DNA from: JAUWBF01 sp043815125
GTDB lineage: Bacteria > Verrucomicrobiota > Verrucomicrobiia > Opitutales > Opitutaceae
Direction: 5' to 3'
Assembly: GCA_043815125.1 (NCBI GenBank)
Contig: JBDRJH010000174.1
Location: forward strand, 1 to 6,538
DNA: 6,538 nt
Shown here: one piece after another, positions 1-6,430 of the stretch
Layout: every line of letters begins with the position of its first letter
How positions within the stretch are numbered: the first letter of the stretch is position 1
Notes under the pieces: model-generated
Databases searched by the model: none
Told to the model about the DNA's origin: nothing
Seen by the model: only the letters and a program-made list of their open reading frames with translations
Translations under genes and position numbers: made by a program

Positions 1-18
1 CGGGGACCATGGTCCCCG
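1..18. repeat. Perfect 18-base palindrome at the window edge
   Basis: CGGGGACCATGGTCCCCG equals its own reverse complement, giving 9+9 bases with no spacer. It could be a protein-binding operator or a chance palindrome at the start of an adjacent gene: the minus strand reads an ATG inside it preceded by GGGGACC. With no loop it is a poor RNA hairpin. It may extend beyond the left edge, which cannot be seen. Confidence 0.45.
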
Positions 19-69
19 TTCAGCTCGCATCCAAACCGGGTGCGACGGTTCAAATAAAGGTGCCGCCGG

Positions 70-83
70 CCTGGTTTTCCAGG
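70..83. other. Small hairpin, CCTGG arms with a four-base loop
   Basis: CCTGG (70-74) and CCAGG (79-83) flank TTTT, giving a perfect 5-bp stem with a 4-base loop. There is no adjacent T-run on either strand, so it is not an intrinsic terminator. It would lie in the leader of any minus-strand transcript starting near position 160. A function is not established and chance is possible. Confidence 0.25.
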
Positions 84-128
84 TCTGATCACACAGCCAA
101 GGCACCGGGGGCGGCGACCTCGGACACA

Positions 129-158
129 AGCATTTCTTGGAGCATTTCAGAGCATTTC
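129..158. repeat. Three direct copies of AGCATTTC
   Basis: Identical octamers lie at 129-136, 141-148 and 151-158, so start-to-start spacings are 12 and 10 bases, close to one helical turn. The second and third copies extend to AGCATTTCAG and AGCATTTCCA. Helically phased direct repeats are typical of binding sites for a regulator acting on a nearby promoter. They lie just downstream of the weak minus-strand promoter-like pair at 166-192. Slippage duplication is the simple alternative. Confidence 0.5.
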
Positions 159-165
159 CAATGAA

Positions 166-192
166 GTTATAGCCGCCTGGATTGCCTCTCAA
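166..192 (-). promoter_or_regulatory. Weak sigma70-like promoter candidate reading leftwards
   Basis: On the minus strand TTGAGA (187-192) is followed 15 bases later by TATAAC (166-171). Both hexamers resemble the sigma70 consensus, but the spacer is about two bases shorter than usual. A transcript would begin near 159, at the AGCATTTC repeats, and run off the left edge. The call rests on motif likeness and position only; such pairs also arise by chance. Confidence 0.2.
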
Positions 193-300
193 GGTAGGGC
201 GGGATCGCCGGACCCGACGAGCGGTTCCAAGGCATACGCATCCCCAACCGGCGCACCCACCGCGAGCGCGCCCAACCTTCCATCGGCGACAACCTTGATT

Positions 301-357
301 AAAATGCCCGTGAGGCGCGCCGGTGCGGAACAGGCCGCGACCGGTGCGCCCACACGG
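301..357 (-). terminator. Probable intrinsic terminator of glgP, long GC-rich hairpin
   Basis: On the minus strand the hairpin begins one base after the glgP stop codon. The arms pair in four blocks: 353-357 with 308-312, 346-351 with 313-318 (one G-T pair), 340-344 with 320-324, and 335-338 with 325-328. The loop is CCTGTT (329-334). The only defects are single-base bulges at 352 and 339 and one A-C mismatch (345/319), leaving about 20 paired positions. The tail is only TTTTAAT, weak for a Rho-independent terminator, so it could instead be mainly an RNA 3'-end stabiliser. Confidence 0.6.
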
Positions 358-358
358 C

Positions 359-2905
359 TCAGGGAACGCGCACGGCGGGCAGGCTCCAGATGTCCTTGGC
401 GTATTGGCCGATGGTGCGATCGCTGGAGAACTTGCCGACGCGGGCGGTGTTGAGGATGGCCATCTTGGCCCAGGCGGCCTTGTCGCGGTAGGCGGCGTCG
501 ACGCGCTCCTGGCACTTCACATAGCTGCGGTAATCGGCGAGGCACTTATAGGGATCGCCGCCGCCGAGCAGACTGTAGTGCAGGGGGCCGAAGGCGTGGT
601 GCTCGCCGGGGGTGAAGTAGTCGCTGCCGAGCCAGTCGACCACGGCCTTGAGCTCCTCGTCGGCGTGGTAGAAGTCCCAGGGGTTGTAACCGCGGGCGTC
701 GAGCGCCTCGACCTCCTCGACGGTGAGGCCGAAGATGAAGATGTTGTCGTCGCCGACCTCCTCGCCGATCTCGACGTTGGCACCGTCAAGCGTGCCGATG
801 GTGAGCGCGCCGTTGAGAGCGAGCTTCATGTTGCCGGTGCCGGAGGCTTCCTTGCCGGCGGTGGAGATCTGCTCGGAGAGGTCGGCGGCGGGCACGATGC
901 GCTCGGCGAGGGAGACGCGGTAGTTGGGCAGGAAAACGACCTTTAATTTGCCGCCGATGCGAGCGTCCTCGTTGATGCGTTTGCCGATGACGTTGATCGC
1001 GCGAATGATGTTTTTGGCGAGGTCGTAGCCGGGGGCGGCCTTGGCGCCGAAGACGAACACGCGGGGCGTCACGTCGAGCGACGGGTTCTGCAACAGGCGG
1101 CGGTAGAGCGTGAGGATGTTGAGCAGGTTGAGGTGCTGGCGCTTGTATTCGTGCAAGCGCTTGATCTGCACGTCGAAGAGCGCGTCGGGCGAGACGTCGA
1201 CGCCGCAGTCCTTCTTGATGATCTCGGCGAGCGCGGCCTTGTTGGCGCGCTTGATGTCCATGAATTTTTTCTGGAAGCCGGCGTTGCCGGCGGAGAGCTC
1301 GAGGCCGCGGAGTTGGTCGAGGTCGCGGGCCCACTCGCCGCTGCCGAGGGTCTCGGTGATGAGTTTGGAGAGGGCGGGGTTGCAATCGAGCAGCCAGCGG
1401 CGGGGAGTGATGCCGTTGGTCTTGTTCTGGAATTTGCCCGGGTAGAGGTTGTCGAACTCGGGGAAGAGATCCTTCTTCAACAGCTCGGTGTGCAGGGCGG
1501 CGACGCCGTTGACGGCGTGGGAGCCGACGACGGCGAGATTGGCCATGCGGAAGGCCTTGCCGCCGCCTTCCTCGACGAGGGAACAGACGGCTTTCTTCTG
1601 GTTGTCGCCGGGCCACTTGGCCTCGACGACGTCCATGAGGCGGCGGTTCATCTCGAAGATGAGCTGGGTGTGGCGCGGGAGCACGCGGGTGAAGAGGGGC
1701 ACGCTCCACTTTTCCAGGGCCTCGGGCAGGAGGGTGTGGTTGGTGTAGCCGAAGGTGGCGTTGACGATGTCCCAGGCGCGCTCCCAGGTCATGCCGTGCT
1801 CGTCGAGCAGGATGCGCATGAGCTCGGCGACGGCCACGGCGGGGTGGGTGTCGTTGAGCTGGATGGCGACCTTGTCGGCGAAGTTGTCCCAGGTGTTGCC
1901 GGCGGTGCGGAAGTGGCGGCGGATGAGGTCGCGCAGCGAGCAGCAGACGAAGAAGTATTGCTGCACGAGGCGCAGCTCCTTGCCGTTCTCGGTCTTGTCG
2001 TTCGGGTAGAGGACCTTGGAAACGGTCTCACCGATGGCCTTCTCGCGCACGGCCTCGACGTAGCCGCCGGAGTTGAAGGCGGCGAGGTCGAACTCCTCGG
2101 TGGAGCGCGAGGCCCAGAGGCGGAGGAGGTTGACGGTCTTGGTGCCGAAGCCGGCGATGGGGATGTCGTAGGGCACGCCGAGGATGGTCTTGGTGCCGAC
2201 CCAGGCGGCGCGGTAGTTGCCGTTGTCGTCGAAGATGTTTTCGACGCGGCCGTAGATCTTGACCTCCTGGGTGTATTCCGAGCGGCAGATTTCCCAGGGG
2301 GTGCCGAAGATCATCCAGTTATCGGGATGCTCGACCTGGTGGCCGTTGACGAATTCCTGTTTAAAGAGGCCGAACTCGTAGTGGATACCGTAGCCGATGG
2401 CGGGCAGGTCCATGGTGGCCATGGAGTCGAGGAAACAGGCGGCGAGACGGCCGAGGCCGCCGTTGCCGAGACCCATGTCGACTTCGGATTCGCGGATGCT
2501 TTCCCAGTCGACGCCGAGTTCCTTGAGCGCGATCTGCGCCTCCTCGAACAGGCCGGTGTTGTGGAGGTTGTTCTCCATCAGGCGGCCCATGAGGTATTCG
2601 AGCGAGAGGTAGTAGAGACGGCGGACGTTTTGTTTGTTGTGGACCGACTGGGTCGCGATGAGGCGGGCGAGGATCTGCTCGCGCACGGCCATGGCGGTGG
2701 CGATCCACCAGTCGTTGGAGGTGGCGGTGTGCTGGTCGCGGGCGAGGGTGTAGACGAGGTGGCGAAGGATGGCCTGCTTGAGCTTGGCGCTGTCGTCGGC
2801 GCTGCCAGGAACGAAGGGAGGGCGCGTGTCGGCGACGTTGGTTTTGGCCGGTTTGGCGGACTTGGTGGCGACGGACGACTTCTTGGGTTTGGGTGCGGCA
2901 GGCAT
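359..2905 (-). CDS. glgP: Glycogen/alpha-glucan phosphorylase
   Basis: GlgP (GT35 family, cytoplasmic) releases glucose-1-phosphate from the non-reducing ends of alpha-1,4-glucan using phosphate and pyridoxal phosphate. The predicted protein is 848 residues, slightly longer than the roughly 800-840 usual for the family. Visible landmarks are GLGNGGLGRLAACFLDS (145-161), LYPNDKTENGKELRLVQQYF (299-318), NDTHPA (351-356), NGITPRRWL (497-505), the phosphate-site block QIKRLHEYKRQHLN (580-593), and EASGTGNMK (686-694), whose Lys694 should carry the cofactor. The first 35 residues form a Lys/Pro/Ala-rich, probably disordered tail absent from E. coli GlgP; folded sequence begins near residue 40. ATG at 2905 is preferred because it opens this tail. 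An in-frame ATG at 2941 and a GTG at 3028, overlapping the mutL stop, are possible but add non-family sequence. No start has a Shine-Dalgarno. The function is secure; substrate preference (glycogen or maltodextrin) cannot be read from sequence. Confidence 0.96.
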   Translation of the reverse strand: MPAAPKPKKSSVATKSAKPAKTNVADTRPPFVPGSADDSAKLKQAILRHLVYTLARDQHTATSNDWWIATAMAVREQILARLIATQSVHNKQNVRRLYYLSLEYLMGRLMENNLHNTGLFEEAQIALKELGVDWESIRESEVDMGLGNGGLGRLAACFLDSMATMDLPAIGYGIHYEFGLFKQEFVNGHQVEHPDNWMIFGTPWEICRSEYTQEVKIYGRVENIFDDNGNYRAAWVGTKTILGVPYDIPIAGFGTKTVNLLRLWASRSTEEFDLAAFNSGGYVEAVREKAIGETVSKVLYPNDKTENGKELRLVQQYFFVCCSLRDLIRRHFRTAGNTWDNFADKVAIQLNDTHPAVAVAELMRILLDEHGMTWERAWDIVNATFGYTNHTLLPEALEKWSVPLFTRVLPRHTQLIFEMNRRLMDVVEAKWPGDNQKKAVCSLVEEGGGKAFRMANLAVVGSHAVNGVAALHTELLKKDLFPEFDNLYPGKFQNKTNGITPRRWLLDCNPALSKLITETLGSGEWARDLDQLRGLELSAGNAGFQKKFMDIKRANKAALAEIIKKDCGVDVSPDALFDVQIKRLHEYKRQHLNLLNILTLYRRLLQNPSLDVTPRVFVFGAKAAPGYDLAKNIIRAINVIGKRINEDARIGGKLKVVFLPNYRVSLAERIVPAADLSEQISTAGKEASGTGNMKLALNGALTIGTLDGANVEIGEEVGDDNIFIFGLTVEEVEALDARGYNPWDFYHADEELKAVVDWLGSDYFTPGEHHAFGPLHYSLLGGGDPYKCLADYRSYVKCQERVDAAYRDKAAWAKMAILNTARVGKFSSDRTIGQYAKDIWSLPAVRVP

Positions 2906-3024
2906 GTGTGGTGGAATTAAAGGCTTAACAACAAGAACCATGCCACCCGGAGGGAGCGGCAGGGCTTCTTTTTTACGGTTGGTGGCGGGATTGGGAGAAC
3001 AAAAACGGAGGTGTGACCAAGACG
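2906..3024 (-). other. mutL-glgP intergenic leader
   Basis: These 119 bases lie between the mutL stop and the chosen glgP start. In transcript orientation they include CTCCCTCC (2948-2955), a run of A (2970-2975), and a TTAA-containing stretch just before the ATG. I see no convincing -35/-10 pair, intrinsic terminator or Shine-Dalgarno. The frame stays open from a GTG at 3028 through the whole stretch, which makes the glgP start uncertain. Whether glgP is co-transcribed with mutL cannot be decided from sequence. Confidence 0.4.
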
Positions 3025-4848
3025 TCACTTCTGGAAGCGGCGATTCAACTCGCCGTGGCCGACTTCGACGTGGGTGGGACGGCCGCCGGGGCTGACGTGC
3101 GGGGCCCGGCAGGCAAAGAGTTGCGCGACAAGCGCCTGCATCTCAGCCGGGGAAACACTGTCGCCGAGCCGCACCGCACGGGTCGCCGCCATGCGGGCGA
3201 GCTGGCCGCGGGCGGTGTCGAGGTCGCGCTCCGGCAGCAGGCCCTCCCGCAGCGCGCCGAGCAGCTCACGGATAAAGGCCTCGGCGGCGTCGGACTCCAT
3301 CCAGGCCGGCACGCCCTCGATGCGGAAAAAATGCCGGCCGAACTCGGACACCTCAAAACCGTGGGTGTGGAGAAAAACGAGCCGGTCGGTGAGCAACGCG
3401 CTGGCCACGGGGTCGAGCTCCAGCGGCACGGGCAGCAGCAGGCGCTGACTGGTGACGCCGCCCTCGCGGAACTGGGTTTCAAGACGTTCGAACCAGATGC
3501 GTTCCTGCGCGGCGCGGCGATCCAGCAGCACGATGCCGGCGGACGTCTCGAAGAGCGCATAGATCGAATGCGCCAGCCCCAGAAACCGCCAGCCGGCGGC
3601 GGGCGCGGGGCGCGGGGTGGGGATCGGTGTCGGCGAAGGTGTTGGCGACGGTGTCGATGTCGCGCGGGACGGCGGGATGGTTTGACCGACGGACGCCGCC
3701 GGGCGCAGCGGCGGCAGCACACGCACCGGCTCGGCGGCGGCGGGGCGGGCGGCGACGGCGGCCTTCATCTGCTCGACCGGCGTGGACGTTTTTTGGGGAG
3801 TAGTGGGCTCGAATCCCGCCGCCCCCCCACCCTGCTCCAAGAATGCGCCGTGGCCGCCGCCAAGCTCCCGCAGGCGTTGCAACACGGAGCGGATCACGAA
3901 GCCACGCACGGCGGCCTCGCTGCGGAAACGCACCTCGCGTTTCGCCGGGTGCACGTTGACGTCGACCGCGGCGGGGTCGATTTCGAGAAACACAAACGCC
4001 GCCGGATAACGTCCCTTGGGCAATGATTCGTGGAAGCTCTCGATGAGCGCGTAGTTGAGCGTGCGGCTGTCCACCGGGCGGCGGTTGATAAAGCTGATCA
4101 TCTCGTGCCGGGTGGCGCGACCGAGCCCGGGTTTGCCGATGAGGCCGTGCAGGCGCAGGCCGTTTTCGGCGACGTCGATGGGCACGAGCGTCTCGGAAAG
4201 TTGACGCCCAAAAATCTCCGCCACGCGGTCGGCGAGCGCCGGGCACTCGGGCGATTTGAAGACCACGCGACCGTCCTCGATGAGGGTGAACGCGACCTCG
4301 GGGAACGCCAGCGCGTAGAGCCGCACGCAGGTGACGATGTGGGCCGATTCGGTGCGGTCGGTTTTGAGGAACTTGCGCCGCGCGGGCACGGAGTTGAACA
4401 GCTGCGCGACCTCGATGCGCGTGCCGACCGGGCGGCCGCAATCGCGCACGTGCACGGGCCGGCCACCGTTGATGAGGATCTCGGTGCCGTTGTCCTCGCC
4501 CTGCTCGCGGGTCTGTAACGTAAATCTGGATACGCTGGCGATGGACGGCAACGCCTCGCCGCGAAAGCCAAACGACACGAGCCGATCGAGGTCGTCGGCG
4601 GCGGCGATCTTGCTGGTGGCGTGACGTTCGAGCGCGAGTTGGGCGTCGTCGCGCGACATGCCGTGGCCGTTGTCCTCGATGCGCATGTAGGAGCGTCCGC
4701 CGTGGCGAAACTCGACCTCGACGCGGGTCGCGCCGGCGTCGACGGCATTTTCCACCAGCTCTTTGATGACCGCGGCCGGGCGCTCAATCACCTCGCCGGC
4801 GGCGATCTGATTGGCGACCCGGTCGGGTAAGCGGTGAACCTTGGCCAT
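3025..4848 (-). CDS. mutL: DNA mismatch repair protein MutL
   Basis: MutL is the ATP-dependent matchmaker that couples MutS bound at a mismatch to strand incision and excision. The 607-residue protein has a complete GHKL ATPase domain (about 1-330): IAAGEVIERP (15-24), KELVENAVDAGA (29-40) with predicted catalytic Glu30 and Asn34, DNGHGMS (59-65), RHATSKI (75-81), GFRGEALPSIASV (94-106), and VNVHPAKREVRF (297-308). A Pro/Thr/Ala-rich linker (about 335-418) leads to the dimerisation domain (419-607). QRLLLP (468-473) fits the clamp-binding pattern QxxLxP. The endonuclease motifs are altered: DRRAAQERIWFE (443-454) replaces DQHA-x2-E-x4-E, MAATRAVRLGD (553-563) lacks the usual Cys, SPGGRP (586-591) replaces CPHGRP, and the end reads FQK, not FxR. 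Nicking activity is therefore doubtful. The ATG is fixed by the conserved N-terminus, 35 bases after argH with no Shine-Dalgarno, which suggests one operon. Confidence 0.97.
   Translation of the reverse strand: MAKVHRLPDRVANQIAAGEVIERPAAVIKELVENAVDAGATRVEVEFRHGGRSYMRIEDNGHGMSRDDAQLALERHATSKIAAADDLDRLVSFGFRGEALPSIASVSRFTLQTREQGEDNGTEILINGGRPVHVRDCGRPVGTRIEVAQLFNSVPARRKFLKTDRTESAHIVTCVRLYALAFPEVAFTLIEDGRVVFKSPECPALADRVAEIFGRQLSETLVPIDVAENGLRLHGLIGKPGLGRATRHEMISFINRRPVDSRTLNYALIESFHESLPKGRYPAAFVFLEIDPAAVDVNVHPAKREVRFRSEAAVRGFVIRSVLQRLRELGGGHGAFLEQGGGAAGFEPTTPQKTSTPVEQMKAAVAARPAAAEPVRVLPPLRPAASVGQTIPPSRATSTPSPTPSPTPIPTPRPAPAAGWRFLGLAHSIYALFETSAGIVLLDRRAAQERIWFERLETQFREGGVTSQRLLLPVPLELDPVASALLTDRLVFLHTHGFEVSEFGRHFFRIEGVPAWMESDAAEAFIRELLGALREGLLPERDLDTARGQLARMAATRAVRLGDSVSPAEMQALVAQLFACRAPHVSPGGRPTHVEVGHGELNRRFQK
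3626..3661. repeat. 12-base tandem repeat within the MutL linker
   Basis: On the plus strand three 12-base units follow one another: GGTGTCGGCGAA, GGTGTTGGCGAC and GGTGTCGATGTC. The first two match at 10 of 12 positions and the last two at 8 of 12. In mutL they encode the Thr/Ser/Pro stretch at residues 397-408, and the TP pattern continues to about 412. The unit is a multiple of three, so gain or loss of a copy would change linker length without a frameshift. Confidence 0.55.
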
Positions 4849-4883
4849 GGAAACGGCGGAGGGAGGACGCGGCCGGGGCCGGG

Positions 4884-6284
4884 TCAGCCGAGCAACTTTT
4901 CCCAGCGTTTGAACTGTTTTTTGATTTGCGCGGGGCCGGGCATACCGGTGCCGCGGCGGCGGGCCATGGCGCGGTCGAGGTTGAAGACGCTGGCCCAGTC
5001 GTCCTTGTAACCGGGGTGGAGTTTTTTGACTTCGGCGGTGGGCAGCTCGTTGAGCGGGAGCTTGAGGGTCTCGGCGAGTTTCACGACCGCGCCGACGGCG
5101 TGGTGCGCCTCGCGGAAGGGCACGCCGTTGTCCACGAGGTAGTCGGCGAGGTCGGTGGCGAGCAGCGCGGGGTCGGCCACGGCGGCGGCGCAGCGGTCGC
5201 GATTGATGGTCATGCCGGCGATGGTGCCGGCGAGCACGTCGGCGCAGAGGCAGCTTTGGTCAAAGCTGTCGAACACGGGCGGCTTGTCCTCCTGGAGATC
5301 GCGATTGTAGGTGAGCGGCAGGCCCTTGGTCATGGTGAGCAGGGTGTGCAGGTTGCCTTGGAGGCGGGCGGATTTGCCGCGCAGGATTTCGCAGGAGTCG
5401 GGGTTTTTCTTCTGTGGCATGAGCGACGAGCCGGTGCAGAAGGCGTCGGGCAGGTCGGCGAACTTGAACTCACTGCTGGACCACAGGATGAGGTCCTCGG
5501 CCATGCGCGAGAAGTGCACACCGAACAGCGCGCAGGCGTGGGCGAATTCGCTGAACAGGTCGCGGTCGGCGACGGTGTCCATGGAGTTTTGCGAGACCTG
5601 CGGGCGGCCCTTGGCGTCAACGAAGCCGAGTTGCTTGGCGGTGAACTCGCGGTCGATGGGCAACGTGGTGCCGGCGATGGCACCGGAGCCGAGCGGGCAC
5701 CAGTTGGCGTGGGCCGCGACCTCGGCGAGGCGGGTGCGGTCGCGCTCCAGCATTTCGAGGTAGGCGAAGAGGTGATGCGCGAGGTAGACCGGCTGCGCGC
5801 GCTGGAGGTGGGTGTAACCGGGGATGAGCACGTCGCCGTCGCGGGTGGCGATGGCGAGCAGGGCGCGTTGGGCGCCGAGAATGTGTTGCGAGAGGGTGGC
5901 GCAGGCGTGCTTGAACCAGAGGCGCATGTCGGTGGCGACCTGGTCGTTGCGGGAGCGGGCGGTGTGGAGCTTGGCGGCGGCGGGCACGTTTTTGGTGAGC
6001 GCCTGCTCGATGTTCATGTGCACGTCTTCGAAGCGGGTGTCCCACTTGAATTTGCCGGCGTTGATCTCGGCGAGGATGGCGTCGAGTCCGGCGTGGATGG
6101 CGTCGCGCTCCTTGATGGTGATCAGCCCGACGTGGGCGAGCATGGCCGAGTGGGCCTTGCTGCCCTGGATGTCGAACGGCGCGAGCCGGTGATCAAAGGA
6201 GACGGATTCGCTGAAGCGAAGCATCAGGTCGGCGGGACCGTCGGAAAAACGTCCGCCCCAGGTGGCTTGGGATTTTTTGGCCAT
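4884..6284 (-). CDS. argH: Argininosuccinate lyase
   Basis: ArgH catalyses the last step of arginine synthesis in the cytoplasm, splitting argininosuccinate into arginine and fumarate; it is a homotetramer of the fumarase/aspartase superfamily. The predicted protein is 466 residues, a normal length. Family blocks are WGGRFSDG (9-16), DVHMNIEQAL (87-96), HTARSRNDQVATD (107-119), GYTHLQRAQP (156-165) with the Thr158-His159 pair, and the signature GSSLMPQKKNPD (285-296), whose serine pair 286-287 lies on the mobile catalytic loop. YNRDLQEDK (326-334) and the C-terminal domain are intact. The frame is open upstream to 6422, but the extra 46 residues are Arg-rich and unlike the family, so ATG at 6284, opening MAKKSQATWGGRF, is chosen. 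The bases before it are pyrimidine-rich (CCTTTCCTTTTTTCC) with no Shine-Dalgarno. No other arg gene is visible nearby. Confidence 0.98.
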   Translation of the reverse strand: MAKKSQATWGGRFSDGPADLMLRFSESVSFDHRLAPFDIQGSKAHSAMLAHVGLITIKERDAIHAGLDAILAEINAGKFKWDTRFEDVHMNIEQALTKNVPAAAKLHTARSRNDQVATDMRLWFKHACATLSQHILGAQRALLAIATRDGDVLIPGYTHLQRAQPVYLAHHLFAYLEMLERDRTRLAEVAAHANWCPLGSGAIAGTTLPIDREFTAKQLGFVDAKGRPQVSQNSMDTVADRDLFSEFAHACALFGVHFSRMAEDLILWSSSEFKFADLPDAFCTGSSLMPQKKNPDSCEILRGKSARLQGNLHTLLTMTKGLPLTYNRDLQEDKPPVFDSFDQSCLCADVLAGTIAGMTINRDRCAAAVADPALLATDLADYLVDNGVPFREAHHAVGAVVKLAETLKLPLNELPTAEVKKLHPGYKDDWASVFNLDRAMARRRGTGMPGPAQIKKQFKRWEKLLG

Positions 6285-6374
6285 GGAAAAAAGGAAAGGC
6301 CCCAGCTCACGGAAGCCCCCCGCGCGGCGCAACGTCGAAAGCGGGTGCACGACGACCCCCGGGCACCGTCGGAA

Positions 6375-6407
6375 CGCGGCTGCAGACCGCGCCTGGAGGT
6401 CGCGGTC
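6375..6407. repeat. Overlapping inverted repeats in the argH leader
   Basis: GACCGCG (6385-6391) and CGCGGTC (6401-6407) form a perfect 7-bp inverted repeat around nine bases. CCGCG within the first arm (6387-6391) can instead pair with CGCGG (6375-6379) around CTGCAGA. The two hairpins share an arm and exclude each other. They sit about 90-120 bases before the argH start, in its transcribed leader or promoter region. There is no T-run beside them, so they are not an intrinsic terminator. A dispersed intergenic palindromic element or a binding site are both possible. Confidence 0.45.
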
Positions 6408-6430
6408 CATCTTGCTAACCATTCAAACGC

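Larger units (their letters stand above)
1..358. other. Intergenic region downstream of glgP, no gene recognised
   Basis: No reading frame here looks like a protein. The minus-strand frame that crosses it (189-545) runs into glgP in the wrong frame and is Arg/Pro-rich, as expected of a shadow. The stretch holds, from right to left, a terminator-like hairpin next to the glgP stop, a weak promoter-like pair, three direct copies of AGCATTTC, a small CCTGG hairpin and a perfect palindrome at the left edge. Positions 100-190 are less GC-rich than the genes, which suits a regulatory region. The downstream gene, if there is one, lies outside the window. Confidence 0.6.

Noticed and set aside
48..60. 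GGTTCAAATA, like a tRNA T-loop
   Set aside because: The flanking bases do not form the 5-bp T stem and no anticodon or D arm is found on either side.
70..112. Likeness to bacterial SRP RNA: CCAGGTC followed by CAGCCAAGGCA on the plus strand
   Set aside because: The flanks resemble E. coli 4.5S RNA, but the essential GGAA tetraloop and the asymmetric loop between them are missing (TGATCACA only), so a functional SRP RNA is not supported.
189..545. 118-codon minus-strand frame at the 3' end of glgP
   Set aside because: Arg/Pro-rich out-of-frame reading of glgP continuing through the terminator hairpin; no start signal or family likeness.
1133..2920. 595-codon open frame on the plus strand opposite glgP
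   Set aside because: Its product is dominated by Gly, Val, Ala, Glu and Asp with no family motif. It mirrors the third-position GC bias of glgP, and the minus-strand phosphorylase is certain.
3013..4026. 337-codon open frame on the plus strand opposite mutL
   Set aside because: Arg/Gly-rich composition with no recognisable domain; explained by the high GC of mutL on the other strand.
6285..6422. 46-residue N-terminal extension of argH
   Set aside because: The frame is open but the added residues are unlike the conserved ArgH N-terminus, and the stretch contains the inverted repeats of a leader.
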